Source of the DNA: Phymatolithon calcareum
Lineage: Eukaryota > Rhodophyta > Florideophyceae > Hapalidiales
DNA length: 64,000 bases
Direction of reading: 5' to 3'
NCBI GenBank assembly: GCA_977006965.1
Contig: OZ345374.1
Coordinates: 1,612,001-1,676,000, forward strand
Numbering within the stretch: the first letter of the stretch is position 1; each line of letters begins with the position of its first letter. The position numbers were made by a program, and so were the translations under genes. This document shows positions 20,015 through 30,367 of this stretch, piece after piece. The notes below the pieces were generated by a model. That model was given only the letters and a program-made list of their open reading frames with translations, was not told the DNA's origin and made no database searches.

Positions 20015-20782
20015 TCATCGATTCGGAAACACAGACAGAATGTTGAACACACCTGGATCCGTACAAGGCTTTGCACACCCACTAAGGTTCCCGTTCGCAT
20101 TCACCTTCTCGTCGCAACAAAGCTCATCACCAATAGCGGCGTCCTCCATCGGGTTCAGTCGTGGGACGCGTTTGCTCTCGAAGAACAGTCGCACAGCAAA
20201 CGCAACGGCACGTTTGACCCACCTCATCTCCTCCGGGTTACATTGCCCTGCCAGATGACCACCGCTACGGGCCTCCTGCGCCACGCGGACAGGTTTGATG
20301 AATCGCGTACTCGGCGACGTACCGTCGGCAAGAGCTGCCGACTCGAGCGCGACGGCAAAGACATGCGTCACGGGACCTCCGTCAGCGGCAAATGGGGCTC
20401 CGACGCGCACAACGCGGGCAGATGAGCCCGGGAGTAAATCTTCGGCCAGGGAGGCGGCGGCCTCGCCGGCGCTCCGTCCCTGCGCTAGGCCGATCGACAT
20501 ACCGGGTGAGACGGGACATTCGGAGTCGCCCAAGAGAACTCGCCATCGATCGTCGAACGCTAGTAACCATACGACGGCATGTGGGGGGGATAGAAGTGAC
20601 AGCGCTTGTGAGGCAGATACTGGCAGATGCAGCGTCGAAGCAGAGGGTATGTGCAGGGCTGGAGCACGAGCACCGCGAAAGATGAAGTAGACGGAGGCTG
20701 ACAAGAGAACGAGCACGGATGACGCGATTAGAGCTACGCGTCGGTTCCGCTTGTTGCGCGTCACTTTGCGCCAGTTCTTCAT
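20015..20782 (-). CDS. Single-pass membrane protein, unknown
   Basis: A 255-aa protein from the ATG at 20782. A basic N-terminus (KNWRKVTRNKRNRR) precedes one hydrophobic segment (VALIASSVLVLLSASVYFIF, about 17-36), predicting a signal-anchor with the basic side cytosolic. The rest is globular with 'AVVWLLAFDDRWRVLLGD' and 'GRSAGEAAASLAEDLL', which faintly recalls a Nudix fold but lacks the GX5EX7REUXEE box. The C-terminus has five Cys ('ELCCDEK', 'GCAKPCTD'). Function not recognised. It is divergent from the bromodomain gene (21688). Confidence 0.65.
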   Translation of the reverse strand: MKNWRKVTRNKRNRRVALIASSVLVLLSASVYFIFRGARAPALHIPSASTLHLPVSASQALSLLSPPHAVVWLLAFDDRWRVLLGDSECPVSPGMSIGLAQGRSAGEAAASLAEDLLPGSSARVVRVGAPFAADGGPVTHVFAVALESAALADGTSPSTRFIKPVRVAQEARSGGHLAGQCNPEEMRWVKRAVAFAVRLFFESKRVPRLNPMEDAAIGDELCCDEKVNANGNLSGCAKPCTDPGVFNILSVFPNR

Positions 20783-21687
20783 TTTGCAGTGTAGATGTGC
20801 CACTGCTGCTGCATCGCGGCGTAAGGGACAGGGTGCTCAAAAGAAGTGTCGGCCCTTGAGCGAAAATGCATTACATTGGAGGGAAGGATGGCACATGTAT
20901 TCAGCCCTTTGGAGCGCGCCTGACATTGCGCTCCCTCGCTGCACGCACGCACAGGGGCCATGCGATCGACGTGCATCTATGACTCTCGCGGACAAGGTAA
21001 CAGTACTGTTACCTTGATAGGGAATATTCCACCTCGATAGGGAATATAGAGCCACTATCATATGACGGCAGATATTTCCTTTATCAAAATGTGAAATATT
21101 TAGCGAAATCCGAAAGAACTTTTACGAAAGCTGCTAGCTTAAGAAGTATTTCACCAATTAGAGCTCACCACGCGTCCTATTAGAATAAATTTTCACGACG
21201 ACATGATGAGCAGGGGAGCGCAGGCGGGCAAAATTGGGGATTACTGCTGCGATGTGCGCCATTTGTGTGTAGGTGGGCCATCGCCAAGTTCATACTGCAC
21301 GCACACAGCCCACGGCCGCGCACACCTTAACATACATACAGTGGCCTGCCGCTCACCGCCTTCCTGAATACGAAACTCTGCCTGATTACTGTCCCGACCG
21401 CGCTCTGTGCTGACCCCCACAATACTCACGCGTCGCCCATCACTCCTCTTCGCGCACACGTATCTTCCACAGTCCTCGCCGACGTGCTGCTGCCGTGGCA
21501 CCGACCGACCGACCTTCACACCGAACCGCCACGACAGACTCCTGCCTGCCTGTACTCAGTGCGCCATCCTCTGACCGCCACACTTGCCCGCTTCGCGACA
21601 CCCACGACCCACATCTTCGGCCGCTGCACACACCTTCCGTTTTTCGCACTTGACCACTCGCGCGCTCCGCGCGCTGTCGCTCGCGCC
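20783..21687. promoter_or_regulatory. Shared divergent upstream region
   Basis: About 900 bp between the membrane-protein gene and the bromodomain gene. It contains a perfect 24-bp palindrome (20993-21016) and two copies of GATAGGGAATAT just after it. The ORF extending back from 21688 to 21484 opens with GTG and is Pro/Thr/His-rich; I regard it as leader. Confidence 0.4.
20993..21016. repeat. Perfect 24-bp palindrome
   Basis: Arms CAAGGTAACAGT and ACTGTTACCTTG abut without a spacer. Two direct repeats GATAGGGAATAT follow at about 21016-21027 and 21037-21048. Confidence 0.85.
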
Positions 21688-23469
21688 ATGGCGTCAAAAA
21701 CCAAACGGGATGTCCAGCTCGAGCTCACCGAGCTGGAGATCGAGGAGGCGCGCATCATGCGCGAGCTACGCGAGATGGACGAGAAGGCGAATGTAGCCCG
21801 TCTGCGCGTGGACGCCAAGGGGGATTCCCGCGCCGTACTTAACGGATTATTGGCGGAGTGCGAGCGCGAGGTACGTGAAGCTAAGGGGTTCATAAAGTCA
21901 ACCGGACCACCGCTTCGGATTGCGCGTTGTAAACGAGGTGAACCCGTGCCGGCACATGCAACATTTCTCTCGCGTCCTAAGGGTACCGGAGTTGACTTTA
22001 CGGTTCCGGTGACACTCAAGGAGTATAATGATGCTATTAAGCATCCAATATTTCTTGATAGTATTCGAAACAAATGCAAGTCTAATTCTTACAACACCGT
22101 CGAGGAATATCTTGCTGATATGCGTTTACTCGCCCGTAATACGGCGGCTTTCAACAAAGGTCCTGAATTATCGTGGGTTGTTCAGCATGCAAAACTCCTC
22201 CTTGAGACCGCTGAAGAGAGCGTGCAGCTTCGTAAAAGTCAGCTTTATGAGGCGCAGGCGGGCATTGGCAAAACTGGGTCGTCGTCACGACAGGTGGCGG
22301 GTAAGCGAAAGCGCTCGTCAACTGGTTCGCATGACGCTAATGGTGCCAATTCGTCATTGCAAGTCGGTACTGTCATTCAGATCTTTTGGGATTCGGATCG
22401 TAAATGGTATACGGCTACCATAGTTGAGAAGGGTGAGGGATCTCAGGTTCTTGTTGAGTATCAAAACGAGGGCTCTGAATGGCTCGACCTTCATCATGAG
22501 GTCAAGTGGCGCTTACCTCCCAGCTCAGGGCGCAGTAAACGCATTGCGGACAATGCGTCGAATAAGCGGAAAAAGGGCTCTTCTTCTGTAGCACCAGTCG
22601 CCGCAAACATTCCGCCAGCACACGGACGCGGATCGCACAATGTCCGCCATTCGGCAGCATCACAGGATCATTGTATCACCCCTGAAGCGCTCCAGGCGGT
22701 GAAGGAAGAGTTTCTCACGGCATTGGAGGAAACGAAGACTGAATTGTTGGGCGGCATTAACGATCGATTCCAAAGAGTTGAGACTGCGCTCAATCGGTCG
22801 GATGCACTTCATCGCGTTCTTTTGGCGGTGCATGATGTGCAGTACTCTATGACGTCGAGCATGGAGACATTGGCGAAAAATGTTGCAAGTTTGCAAACTT
22901 CGGTTGCAGATTTGGCGGCAAGGGTCAACGAAGAGACGGGGGTGCCTTCTCCGTCCAAGGGTGATCCTGCTCAGCCGGAATTAGAGCCTTGTGCGACAGA
23001 GCAGGCGATTGAGAATAGTACGAAGGAAGTCATTCCCGATGCACAAAAAGATGTAAGTATGGATGTCGCTGAAGAAGCAGAAGTTGATGCCCCGCCTGCA
23101 GATGGCGATTCAGTGGAAGTTGTGGAAGTAGCAGTGACCAAGGAACAGTTGCCTGAAGGTGAAACTCAAGCTCCGGCTGTAGAGGAGATGGAGATGCAGA
23201 AGAGCACCGAAAAAGCAGCTGTCAAACAAGTGAATTCCGAACCAAAGATGGACGATGACGCTTCGAAAGAAGATGGTGTTGAGACCGCGGAAAAGACTGA
23301 AGAGGGGACAAAAGACGTGGGACAGACCGTTTCTAAGGAGGACGATAGTAAGCCTGATGATCCCTCTTCGCAAGTGATTGTCCGGAAGGAACGGATCGAT
23401 AATGATGAAACTATGAAGGTTGCCGTGAACTCACACGACAATATCCCGGCGGACGCTTGCTCCTCTTGA
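21688..23469 (+). CDS. Bromodomain-Tudor chromatin reader
   Basis: A 593-aa protein with start ATGGCGTCA at 21688. An N-terminal coiled coil ('LELTELEIEEARIMRELREM') is followed by a bromodomain (about 95-185) with a VPVTLKEYNDAI entry, 'HPIFLDSIRNKC', 'EYLADMRLLARNTAAFNKG' carrying the conserved acetyl-lysine Asn region, and a final C helix. A Tudor-like barrel follows (about 225-275) with VGTVIQIFWDSDRKWYTATI, 'VLVEYQNEGSEWLDL' and KWRLP. A second coiled coil (about 330-415) and a long acidic tail complete it. The combination predicts a nuclear histone-acetylation and methylation reader. I cannot assign an orthologue. Confidence 0.85.
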   Translation: MASKTKRDVQLELTELEIEEARIMRELREMDEKANVARLRVDAKGDSRAVLNGLLAECEREVREAKGFIKSTGPPLRIARCKRGEPVPAHATFLSRPKGTGVDFTVPVTLKEYNDAIKHPIFLDSIRNKCKSNSYNTVEEYLADMRLLARNTAAFNKGPELSWVVQHAKLLLETAEESVQLRKSQLYEAQAGIGKTGSSSRQVAGKRKRSSTGSHDANGANSSLQVGTVIQIFWDSDRKWYTATIVEKGEGSQVLVEYQNEGSEWLDLHHEVKWRLPPSSGRSKRIADNASNKRKKGSSSVAPVAANIPPAHGRGSHNVRHSAASQDHCITPEALQAVKEEFLTALEETKTELLGGINDRFQRVETALNRSDALHRVLLAVHDVQYSMTSSMETLAKNVASLQTSVADLAARVNEETGVPSPSKGDPAQPELEPCATEQAIENSTKEVIPDAQKDVSMDVAEEAEVDAPPADGDSVEVVEVAVTKEQLPEGETQAPAVEEMEMQKSTEKAAVKQVNSEPKMDDDASKEDGVETAEKTEEGTKDVGQTVSKEDDSKPDDPSSQVIVRKERIDNDETMKVAVNSHDNIPADACSS

Positions 23470-23646
23470 CAATCGATGTGCGCGTGACATATCTCCGTGA
23501 CACACTGGCCCGGTCTGATCTAACACCGCACAACGCAATACAAAAGATGCGCTCGATTGGTGCGTCCCTGGCTGGTGCGGACAAGGCATCAAGGGCAACG
23601 GCTGGCAAAGGCATAGTTGCGGATCCGGGTAGAGATCCATAAGATA

Positions 23647-23952
23647 ATGCCGAACAAAGAAGCAAGTACATCAGCAGAAATTTGTCGCCCTTCTACACTT
23701 GCTGCCCTCGGAAACGCAGCCCTGGTCTCCCGCTTGAACGCCGTTCCCATGTTCCGATTGCACGTGTCCAGCCCGCGCGGCGTAGCCCTCAAGGTTCCAT
23801 TCGATAAATTCAAATGCAGCAATCGACTCTTGTACAAACCCGTGCTTCACATTCTCGCGGCACCCATTTTACGCATCCAGCATCGTCGCGGACGAGAAGA
23901 GGTCACCGTGGTAAATGTCGACGGACCAGTTTCTGCCTTGCGCCCCTATTAA
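23647..23952 (+). CDS. Small ORF, uncertain
   Basis: A 101-codon ORF with ATG at 23647, rich in Arg, Val, Ala and Leu ('VSSPRGVALKVPFDKFKC', 'PVLHILAAPILRIQHRRGRE'). It lies 177 bp after the bromodomain gene on the same strand and ends 214 bp before the convergent MRD1 stop. No family is recognised; it could be a small gene or a 3' untranslated region. Confidence 0.3.
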   Translation: MPNKEASTSAEICRPSTLAALGNAALVSRLNAVPMFRLHVSSPRGVALKVPFDKFKCSNRLLYKPVLHILAAPILRIQHRRGREEVTVVNVDGPVSALRPY

Positions 23953-24165
23953 TTGCTCCCTAACGGTCAACATCAAGGCATATTAGTAAAAGCCCTGTGC
24001 TTGTACTGTCATCTACTTTTCGAGTTTTCAGATGCACAGTACCTGCACTAAGTACGTACTGTACTGATGCGGTACCCCAAGGCCATAACAAATGTCGGTC
24101 TTGCAATCCTAAATTAGTTTGTCATGTTTCTATTTCGCGAATCTTAACTCTAAATATGACCTGCC

Positions 24166-26901
24166 CTACCGATATAACTCATCCCTCATTCTCTCGTCCT
24201 CATCAGCGACGTCATCCGCCCCGTCTCTCTCACCACTCTCAGCTCTCCTTCGTTTACTCTTCGGCATCTGCTTTGCTGCGTTCTCCTGCAATTTCTCAAG
24301 CGACGCAAAGCCATCCAGATCTTCATCCGCATACTCAATCACAAGATGTCGGCCGTAAAGATGAGCGTCACCGAGTGCTGACATTGCCGCCTTGGCCTCG
24401 TTCTTGCTAACGAACTCCAAGAATCCAAACCCTCGATGACTTCCATCCATCTTACGGGGCAGTCTAACGCTCTTGATTTGACCAAACGTTGCAAAAAGCT
24501 CGCGGATATCTCGCGACGTCGCTTCAAATGCAATGTTTCGCACAATGAGTTTCGGTGATGGTTTCCGCTTCCTACTTTCTTCACTCCGCCCGCGTTTCTT
24601 GCCTGGTACATTCGAAGCATCCACGATCCGATTCGAAAGCCGTAATTCGAGTGTATGGCCATCTAACACACTTCCTTGAGCGAGTTTTACAACCTCCCCA
24701 GCTAGTGCGTTGGAGGCAAACTCCGCAAACCCAAAACCCATTGACAGGCGTGTACCACTTGGATCTTTTGGATTCTTCTTCGTCGCAATAGTCACTGCTC
24801 GCATGCCTTTCACAAGTTCCGGTCGGCGTTTAAGGATTTGCTTGAAATGAGTCTTCAGCGCATCCTCTCGTGTGTCAAAGTTCAGGTTCTTCACATACAC
24901 GCTGCTCGAGTTCACAATTACCCCACTTTGACTGTCTGGTCCGTCCCGCGCCACGACCGCACTATCCAAACCATCGTCAGGAGCTTGTTTAGCAGCAGCA
25001 GTATTCCCATCCTCGGGCACTCGTGTGCCGGAAACTGCTTCTGACGGGAGCCATTCTAAATACAACGGGACATCCCGGAACCGCTTATACGCAAGTCCTC
25101 CATATGCACGTTTCGCCTCCCCAGCGCTCGAATACTCAATAACTGCAAGCAGTCCCGACGGAGGAAGCACAAGTCTATTCAGTGATCCGAATTTTGAAAA
25201 CATATCTTGCAAGTCAGACTCTTTCGTTCGCGCCGGCAAATTCTTCACCAGAAACGCGGTCCGTGACATTCGCTTCCGCTTCGCCAATTTGGTATTTGCG
25301 TTCATCTCCATCGACGCACCGGCCGCTTTCGACAGGTCGATGCCGTTCTGGATCAAGAATTGGCGCGTCTCGGCCTGCACCGTCGCCTCTGCGACTGCGA
25401 GACGGACCGCGGCTGCCCCTGATTCTCCACGATCAGTACCATAAAGCTCAGCCTTGGACACCCCTAATCGCTGCGCAACAGTGTCGGCGACCGCGTCTGC
25501 CCCAAGATGCATTGAGTTTTGCGCATGGATATCGGCTCCAGATCGTGCTGCCTCGGCGCGCGCTTCTTCACGCCCGCTTTTGAACGTATTCATACCAACG
25601 GCGTCTGCACCAGATAGTGACCGAGTCGTGCGAGAGCTTCCTGGACGTGGTCGCCCCGGTAGAACATGCAACAGACGACCACAGAAAATAGTGCCGTCGA
25701 GTGCTGCCATGGCTTTCGCTGCGTTTTCAGGCACCACGAAGAGTACGAGAGCGACACCGCGAGAGCGCTTTGTGGTCGGATCAGTGATAAGGTGCACGTC
25801 GGCGAGGGTGCCGTACTTTTCGAAAAGCGTTTCAAGATCCTCCTCGTTCACATTAAACGAGAGATTGCGCACGAAGAGGCGCCCGGTTTCGGCAACATCT
25901 ACTTCGGGAGGCTCTTTTTCGATCTGCGACTTGTTTGGTGTGCTTCGTTCGGGAATTGACTCTGATGGTGCAGACGAGTCTTTGACGACGTTACTTTTTA
26001 AATAATCGGAATTGGGTTTCGTGTCATCACTTGGTTTAGAATCATTAGACTTGACGTCATCATCGCTTCCAGAACTGGATTCCTCTGCCGCGCTGTCGCT
26101 TTCCTCGTCTTCACTGACCGCGTTATCGCTATCGTCCACATCGATAGCATTCGAAACCTTAGATTTGAAATAGTCAGCATCACTGACAGCATCGTCCAGC
26201 GCAACAGGATTGGCTTTAAGTTTCTGTACATGAGTCTCTCCGTTTTCTTCTTCTTTTCTGTCTGTCGGAAGTTCCTGATACTCCTCATTGGGATCATCGT
26301 CATCATCGCTCGCAAACACCACGCCTCCTTTCTCAATTGCAGAATCTTTCCGAATCCCCTTTTCTTCAGCCTCGACTGTCTTTTTCCCAACCTCTCCGTC
26401 CGCCCATATTGGATTTCTGCTTCTCTTGCCAACCGCCTCCTTAAAGGCACCGAAAGCCTCCTTGTCTTTCTCATCAATACCACCCGTCTTGAGTAGCTCC
26501 TTTTTCTCGCGCTCTTTTCGCTCTCTGACCTGTTTTGCAAGATTTCGTGCTTCTGCGCGGCGTTTTTCAACCTCCGCATTCTCCTCCCGCTCGACACGTT
26601 TCTCGTAGGCGCTACTGCCCTTCGAATGCTTTGACCAGGGTCTCGGGATATTCGGGTCACCCGCAGCACGTGCTACCTCCACAAGCACCCGCGAAGACTG
26701 CACGTAGGTTCCGTTCAGCCGTTTTCGGGCGCGCGCAGCGTCGGCCTCGCGGCGGAAGCCGACGAAGCCAAATTGACGCGAGGCGCCGTCACGAGCGCGA
26801 ATCACCTTCGCATCGGTCACTTCTCCCGCGAAGGAAAAAAGCTCTCGCAGCTCTTTCTCTTCTAAGCGCTTTGGCAGGCCCTTGATGATAAGCCTTGACA
26901 T
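24166..26901 (-). CDS. MRD1: MRD1/RBM19 pre-rRNA processing RNA-binding protein
   Basis: A 911-aa nucleolar protein with five RRMs at about 3-77, 340-416, 548-619, 667-757 and 784-859. RRM1 and its flank (SRLIIKGLP, SRQFGFVGF, GDPNIPRPWSKHSKGSS) are diagnostic of MRD1/RBM19, as is the RRM5 end YGRHLVIEYADED. Between RRM1 and RRM2 lie a basic coiled segment and an acidic Ser/Asp tract. Five RRMs match yeast Mrd1 rather than six-RRM animal RBM19. The family binds pre-rRNA and is needed for 18S rRNA cleavage in the small-subunit processome. It shares a 256-bp divergent promoter with TRM6. Confidence 0.95.
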   Translation of the reverse strand: MSRLIIKGLPKRLEEKELRELFSFAGEVTDAKVIRARDGASRQFGFVGFRREADAARARKRLNGTYVQSSRVLVEVARAAGDPNIPRPWSKHSKGSSAYEKRVEREENAEVEKRRAEARNLAKQVRERKEREKKELLKTGGIDEKDKEAFGAFKEAVGKRSRNPIWADGEVGKKTVEAEEKGIRKDSAIEKGGVVFASDDDDDPNEEYQELPTDRKEEENGETHVQKLKANPVALDDAVSDADYFKSKVSNAIDVDDSDNAVSEDEESDSAAEESSSGSDDDVKSNDSKPSDDTKPNSDYLKSNVVKDSSAPSESIPERSTPNKSQIEKEPPEVDVAETGRLFVRNLSFNVNEEDLETLFEKYGTLADVHLITDPTTKRSRGVALVLFVVPENAAKAMAALDGTIFCGRLLHVLPGRPRPGSSRTTRSLSGADAVGMNTFKSGREEARAEAARSGADIHAQNSMHLGADAVADTVAQRLGVSKAELYGTDRGESGAAAVRLAVAEATVQAETRQFLIQNGIDLSKAAGASMEMNANTKLAKRKRMSRTAFLVKNLPARTKESDLQDMFSKFGSLNRLVLPPSGLLAVIEYSSAGEAKRAYGGLAYKRFRDVPLYLEWLPSEAVSGTRVPEDGNTAAAKQAPDDGLDSAVVARDGPDSQSGVIVNSSSVYVKNLNFDTREDALKTHFKQILKRRPELVKGMRAVTIATKKNPKDPSGTRLSMGFGFAEFASNALAGEVVKLAQGSVLDGHTLELRLSNRIVDASNVPGKKRGRSEESRKRKPSPKLIVRNIAFEATSRDIRELFATFGQIKSVRLPRKMDGSHRGFGFLEFVSKNEAKAAMSALGDAHLYGRHLVIEYADEDLDGFASLEKLQENAAKQMPKSKRRRAESGERDGADDVADEDERMRDELYR

Positions 26902-27157
26902 ATTGCGCGCCGGCCGGCTGTTCTGCGCACGACGGGTTGGAAGTCCAGCTGGATCAATTTTTCAGGTATCCCGACGTCGATTACCTCCGTCTGTAAGCAC
27001 CAATCGTGATGCTAAAATAAGTTATTTAGTATGATCCGGGGCACTCACTAATCATGGAGCCGATCTCAATTCACGGACAGTGAATCGCGTGAATCCTAAG
27101 TGCTGACAAACTCCTTGCGCGAAGGAAGGAATAAGTTCAAGGGATACCGCCACAACG
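26902..27157. promoter_or_regulatory. Divergent promoter MRD1 / TRM6
   Basis: Only 256 bp separate the two start codons, so both promoters must lie here. No TATA box or other named motif stands out. Confidence 0.6.
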
Positions 27158-28435
27158 ATGAATGGCGCGCGTGATGTGAATTCACACCGTACAAAAGTAC
27201 GTAAGGGTGACTGGGTAGTTCTGGTATCTTCTGATGACAAGCGAGTTCTAGGTCGTGTGACGGATGGCAGCACAGCACGCATCGGACGCTCAAAGCGGGA
27301 CATATCCACTTTGGAAGGCGTGACATGGGGTTCGCTGTTCGCTTGTGAGCGAAATGGTCTTCGACCGTGCTCAGAAGTTGCTTTTGACTTGCCGCCGGTA
27401 GCGGCGGAAGCGGGTGCGGAGGCAGGTGTTGACAACCGTGAGCTGCGAGATTGCGGGGATAACCAAAGGCTATCCGAGCGAGAGATTGCGCGTATGAAGA
27501 AGGCTGGAATATCTGGTGCCAAGTTGGTGAACGAGGTGGTAGCAAACTCGTCGACATTCTCCGGGAAGACGCAGTTCTCACAAGAAAAATATCTCAAGCG
27601 GAAAAGACAAAAGTTTGATGTGCGGGTAAGAGTAGAACGCCCAACGGCTTTTACTTTGTGCGAAACTTATTTCCAGAGATCTCCAGAGAAGATTCTCCAC
27701 ATGCGCTGGGACTCACTGGCACTTCTGCTGGCGTATGGGGGTGTAGTTCCGAATCGACATGTGCTTGTCGCGGAGAACTGCATTGGGCTTGTCACAGGCA
27801 CAATTGCCGAGCGTATTCGCGGGCGCGGGAGGATCATAAATTTGTTTGGGGGGAGCACGCCGCCCGGAATTGAGCTGATTCGAATGCTCAACCTTAGCGA
27901 AACATCTTGTGACGCGATTGTACATGCTCCAATTGGAATTTTGGATGAATTGGACAAAGTTGAAAAAGGAGATGATGAACATATTCGATATGCCGCCCGC
28001 GAAGAGGGTGACACTGATACTGTGATGTTGCATGCAACAAGTGCAAAGAGAACTGAGGCTATCAACAGACGACCTAAACGAGGAGTTGTGAAACAGTGGT
28101 TCAAGGACGGCTTTGATTGCCTTGTGGTTGCTGTGAGATACGACACCGTGGAGTTGTTCGACAGCCTCGTCAGGTTTCTTGCACCGTCAGGTTCTTTTGC
28201 TGTATATTGCGCTTATTTCCAGGAAGCCGCCGAGTTACAACGCGCGTTGCAATTGTCCAAGCTTGTGATTCGTGTGGAATTGACGGAAGGGAATTTGATA
28301 CATCATCAAATGCTACCTGGTCGATCGCATCCAATGATGACCGATAGCGCCAGTGGGGGCTATGTCGTAAGCGGAATTCGCATAGAGCTACCCTCTAGAA
28401 GTATTTTGAGTCGAAATCCTGACGAAGATAGATAG
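27158..28435 (+). CDS. TRM6: tRNA m1A58 methyltransferase non-catalytic subunit TRM6
   Basis: A 425-aa protein of the Gcd10/TRMT6 family. The diagnostic central block reads LSEREIARMKKAGISG, then NSSTFSGKT and FSQEKYLKRKRQKFD. The N-terminal half is a beta-rich domain. The C-terminal half is Rossmann-like ('LLAYGGVVPNRHVLVAENCIG', 'RIINLFGGSTPPGIELIRML', 'FDCLVVAVRYDTVELFDSLV') but lacks a SAM-binding GxGxG, as expected of the non-catalytic partner of TRM61. The heterotetramer methylates A58 of tRNA, including initiator tRNA. It is convergent with ARMT1 (162 bp apart). Confidence 0.92.
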   Translation: MNGARDVNSHRTKVRKGDWVVLVSSDDKRVLGRVTDGSTARIGRSKRDISTLEGVTWGSLFACERNGLRPCSEVAFDLPPVAAEAGAEAGVDNRELRDCGDNQRLSEREIARMKKAGISGAKLVNEVVANSSTFSGKTQFSQEKYLKRKRQKFDVRVRVERPTAFTLCETYFQRSPEKILHMRWDSLALLLAYGGVVPNRHVLVAENCIGLVTGTIAERIRGRGRIINLFGGSTPPGIELIRMLNLSETSCDAIVHAPIGILDELDKVEKGDDEHIRYAAREEGDTDTVMLHATSAKRTEAINRRPKRGVVKQWFKDGFDCLVVAVRYDTVELFDSLVRFLAPSGSFAVYCAYFQEAAELQRALQLSKLVIRVELTEGNLIHHQMLPGRSHPMMTDSASGGYVVSGIRIELPSRSILSRNPDEDR

Positions 28436-28597
28436 CTTGCATCGCGAAAATTTTCCGTTGACGTTCGGCTTATCGCCCAATTGCATCCAGTTCCTCCAAT
28501 TTTCGCGCAGGAAATTTCTTGAATGAGATTTCCCAACTGTACTTCGATTGTGCCCACCAAGACAATTCTATGTGGACGTGGAGAGCAAAAATGGCTT

Positions 28598-30127
28598 CTA
28601 TAACGCCCGAGTATCTAAAAACTGTGCGACTCCATATTTCCCAGCCACAAGCCAGCGTTCATCCTCCTGCTCCGCGCGACGCATGTCCTCCGCCCTCATC
28701 CCGCAACCTAGTTCAGCCTTCAGGGTGCGCAGTGCGCAAATGGGGGCTGGAAAATAACACAAAATATTCTTGAAAGGAGTGTCAAGCGGCCAGTCGCGGT
28801 CCCCAAGAAGCCGACGGTAGTTAGCATCCCCTTTGACAAAAACGAGACCTGAGTTCGCCAAATCCTTTGCCGTCTCGCTTGGCATCTCCCACATTGCCGT
28901 AGGTTGAACCCAGAAGAAATTCTCCACCAGATTCCAGTGCCCACTCTCGATATGTGATGCCCAGCGACTACCGAGGGCTGAAAGAGCAAAATCTGATGGA
29001 GAGCCGCTGGGTCCTCGACCCTCGTTTTCCCCACGCCGTAAAAAGTTGATTGTAAAAAACACGTCCTTAGACATTGCGTCACTGACAAAAGTGGGATGTG
29101 CTTTGAGCTGAATGTGAACCACGGACGCAAGTCCCGCACTCACCAGAAAGTCGGCAAGACATAGATCGCAAAAAAGCTCAAAACCTGCGTTATCGACAAT
29201 AATATCCATACGTGGCGGAGACGGTAATGAAAGAGCGGCAACATGCGCCGCAACTGCGTCGATATCGTTCGCGAGAATCATGCGCTGCCCAGACTCGATT
29301 ACGCTGGCAAATGCGTTTGCATTCCGCGTCTCTCCTGCGGCACCACCTCCTCCTACAGGCCACAGACTCAAATCCATTCGATTCCTATAAGAGCATAAGT
29401 AGTCAGCGTCAGCGTCAGCGTCAATTGGTTATCAGAACAGAACAGCATATGGCTCCCTACAACCTACCCCCACAACGAAGTCAGCACAAATCCTTTGAAG
29501 TCTGCAAGCGCGGCAGTCGACGTAGCAGATCCCGGAGCTCGTCGCGGAGCAACGTGAATGGCTTCATTTACACGGGCAGCGAGCAAGGCGATAGAAGAGA
29601 TGGCGCTTGTCAAACCGAGCTCTTTCTGCACCTGGAAGGGATCCATTGGTTCCGAGAAATAATTGATTGCGGAAATTAATCGGCGGTACCTGTCCTTCGC
29701 CAGAGCAAAAAGGGAAATATTTCCCACAAAGTAAGTATGGATACACACAACGTTCATAATTTGATAACCAACAGACAAACAATTAATGCGAAGCTACTCA
29801 CAGATAGAATTCAGAGATGACCCACGGGGCAGACAACCACGTAGCACCATTGCGAAGAACATCAGACAGGATGCTTTTATTCCAAGTCTCTACATCAGGC
29901 CCTCCGTCATCTGGTAATGGGGTAAGCTTCGTAGAGCCCGGTGCGGCAAGCTCCGCATCAAGAGCGCGCAACCGACTCAAAGTATCAGCCGAAAACGAAT
30001 TTTCGCGAAAAACGCGAGCGAGTATCTCGTGCCGCACTCGACGCGACATCGTATCATGAGCCCATGTTCCCACTGTAGTCGATACCAACACTGGAGGAAG
30101 AGCGGCGCGGGGCGTCGGGGTCGGCAT
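28598..30127 (-). CDS. ARMT1: DUF89 / ARMT1-like metal-dependent phosphatase, three exons
   Basis: Coding exons on the minus strand are 30127-29802, 29689-29468 and 29384-28598; they join to 1335 nt, 444 aa. Intron 1 (29801-29690) is GTGAGT...CAG and intron 2 (29467-29385) is GTAGGT...TAG. The joined frame reads EFYLYRRLISAINYF and SLWGNRMDLSLW across the junctions, matching the family. The N-terminus has TWAHDTMSRRVRHEIL. The C-terminal catalytic part has IIVDNAGFE (metal-binding Asp/Asn) and VKGDANYRRLLGDR (the KGDxNYR motif) and TLKAEL. The family comprises damage-control phosphatases acting on sugar phosphates; ARMT1 has also been reported as a protein carboxyl methyltransferase. The exact substrate is unknown. 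It is the only multi-exon gene I can prove here. Confidence 0.9.
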
Positions 30128-30367
30128 TGCCAGAAAAGACAATCGTCCTCGAAGACGTCCAGTGATGCATGCGCTCTTGGATCTCAATAAGTGATCCAGA
30201 ATCTTAAAACACACGTGTACACGTGTCGATCTCCTGACCCGCGATCTCCCAAACGGGGCCCTAGCTTTTTGAACCAAAACCAATTTGCTGCTTCAAGCTT
30301 GTAGACGAAGGCGGGCACATCGATGTCAACCTCGGAACGACGACCGCGCGCGCGAAGAAAACTCGGA
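30128..30367. promoter_or_regulatory. Divergent promoter ARMT1 / plastid membrane protein
   Basis: About 195-240 bp (depending on which ATG the plus gene uses) separate two divergent start codons. No named motif is seen. Confidence 0.5.

Noticed and set aside
20040-20690. Plus-strand ORFs of up to 258 codons
   Set aside because: Antisense frames of the membrane-protein gene, GC-rich region with few chance stops.
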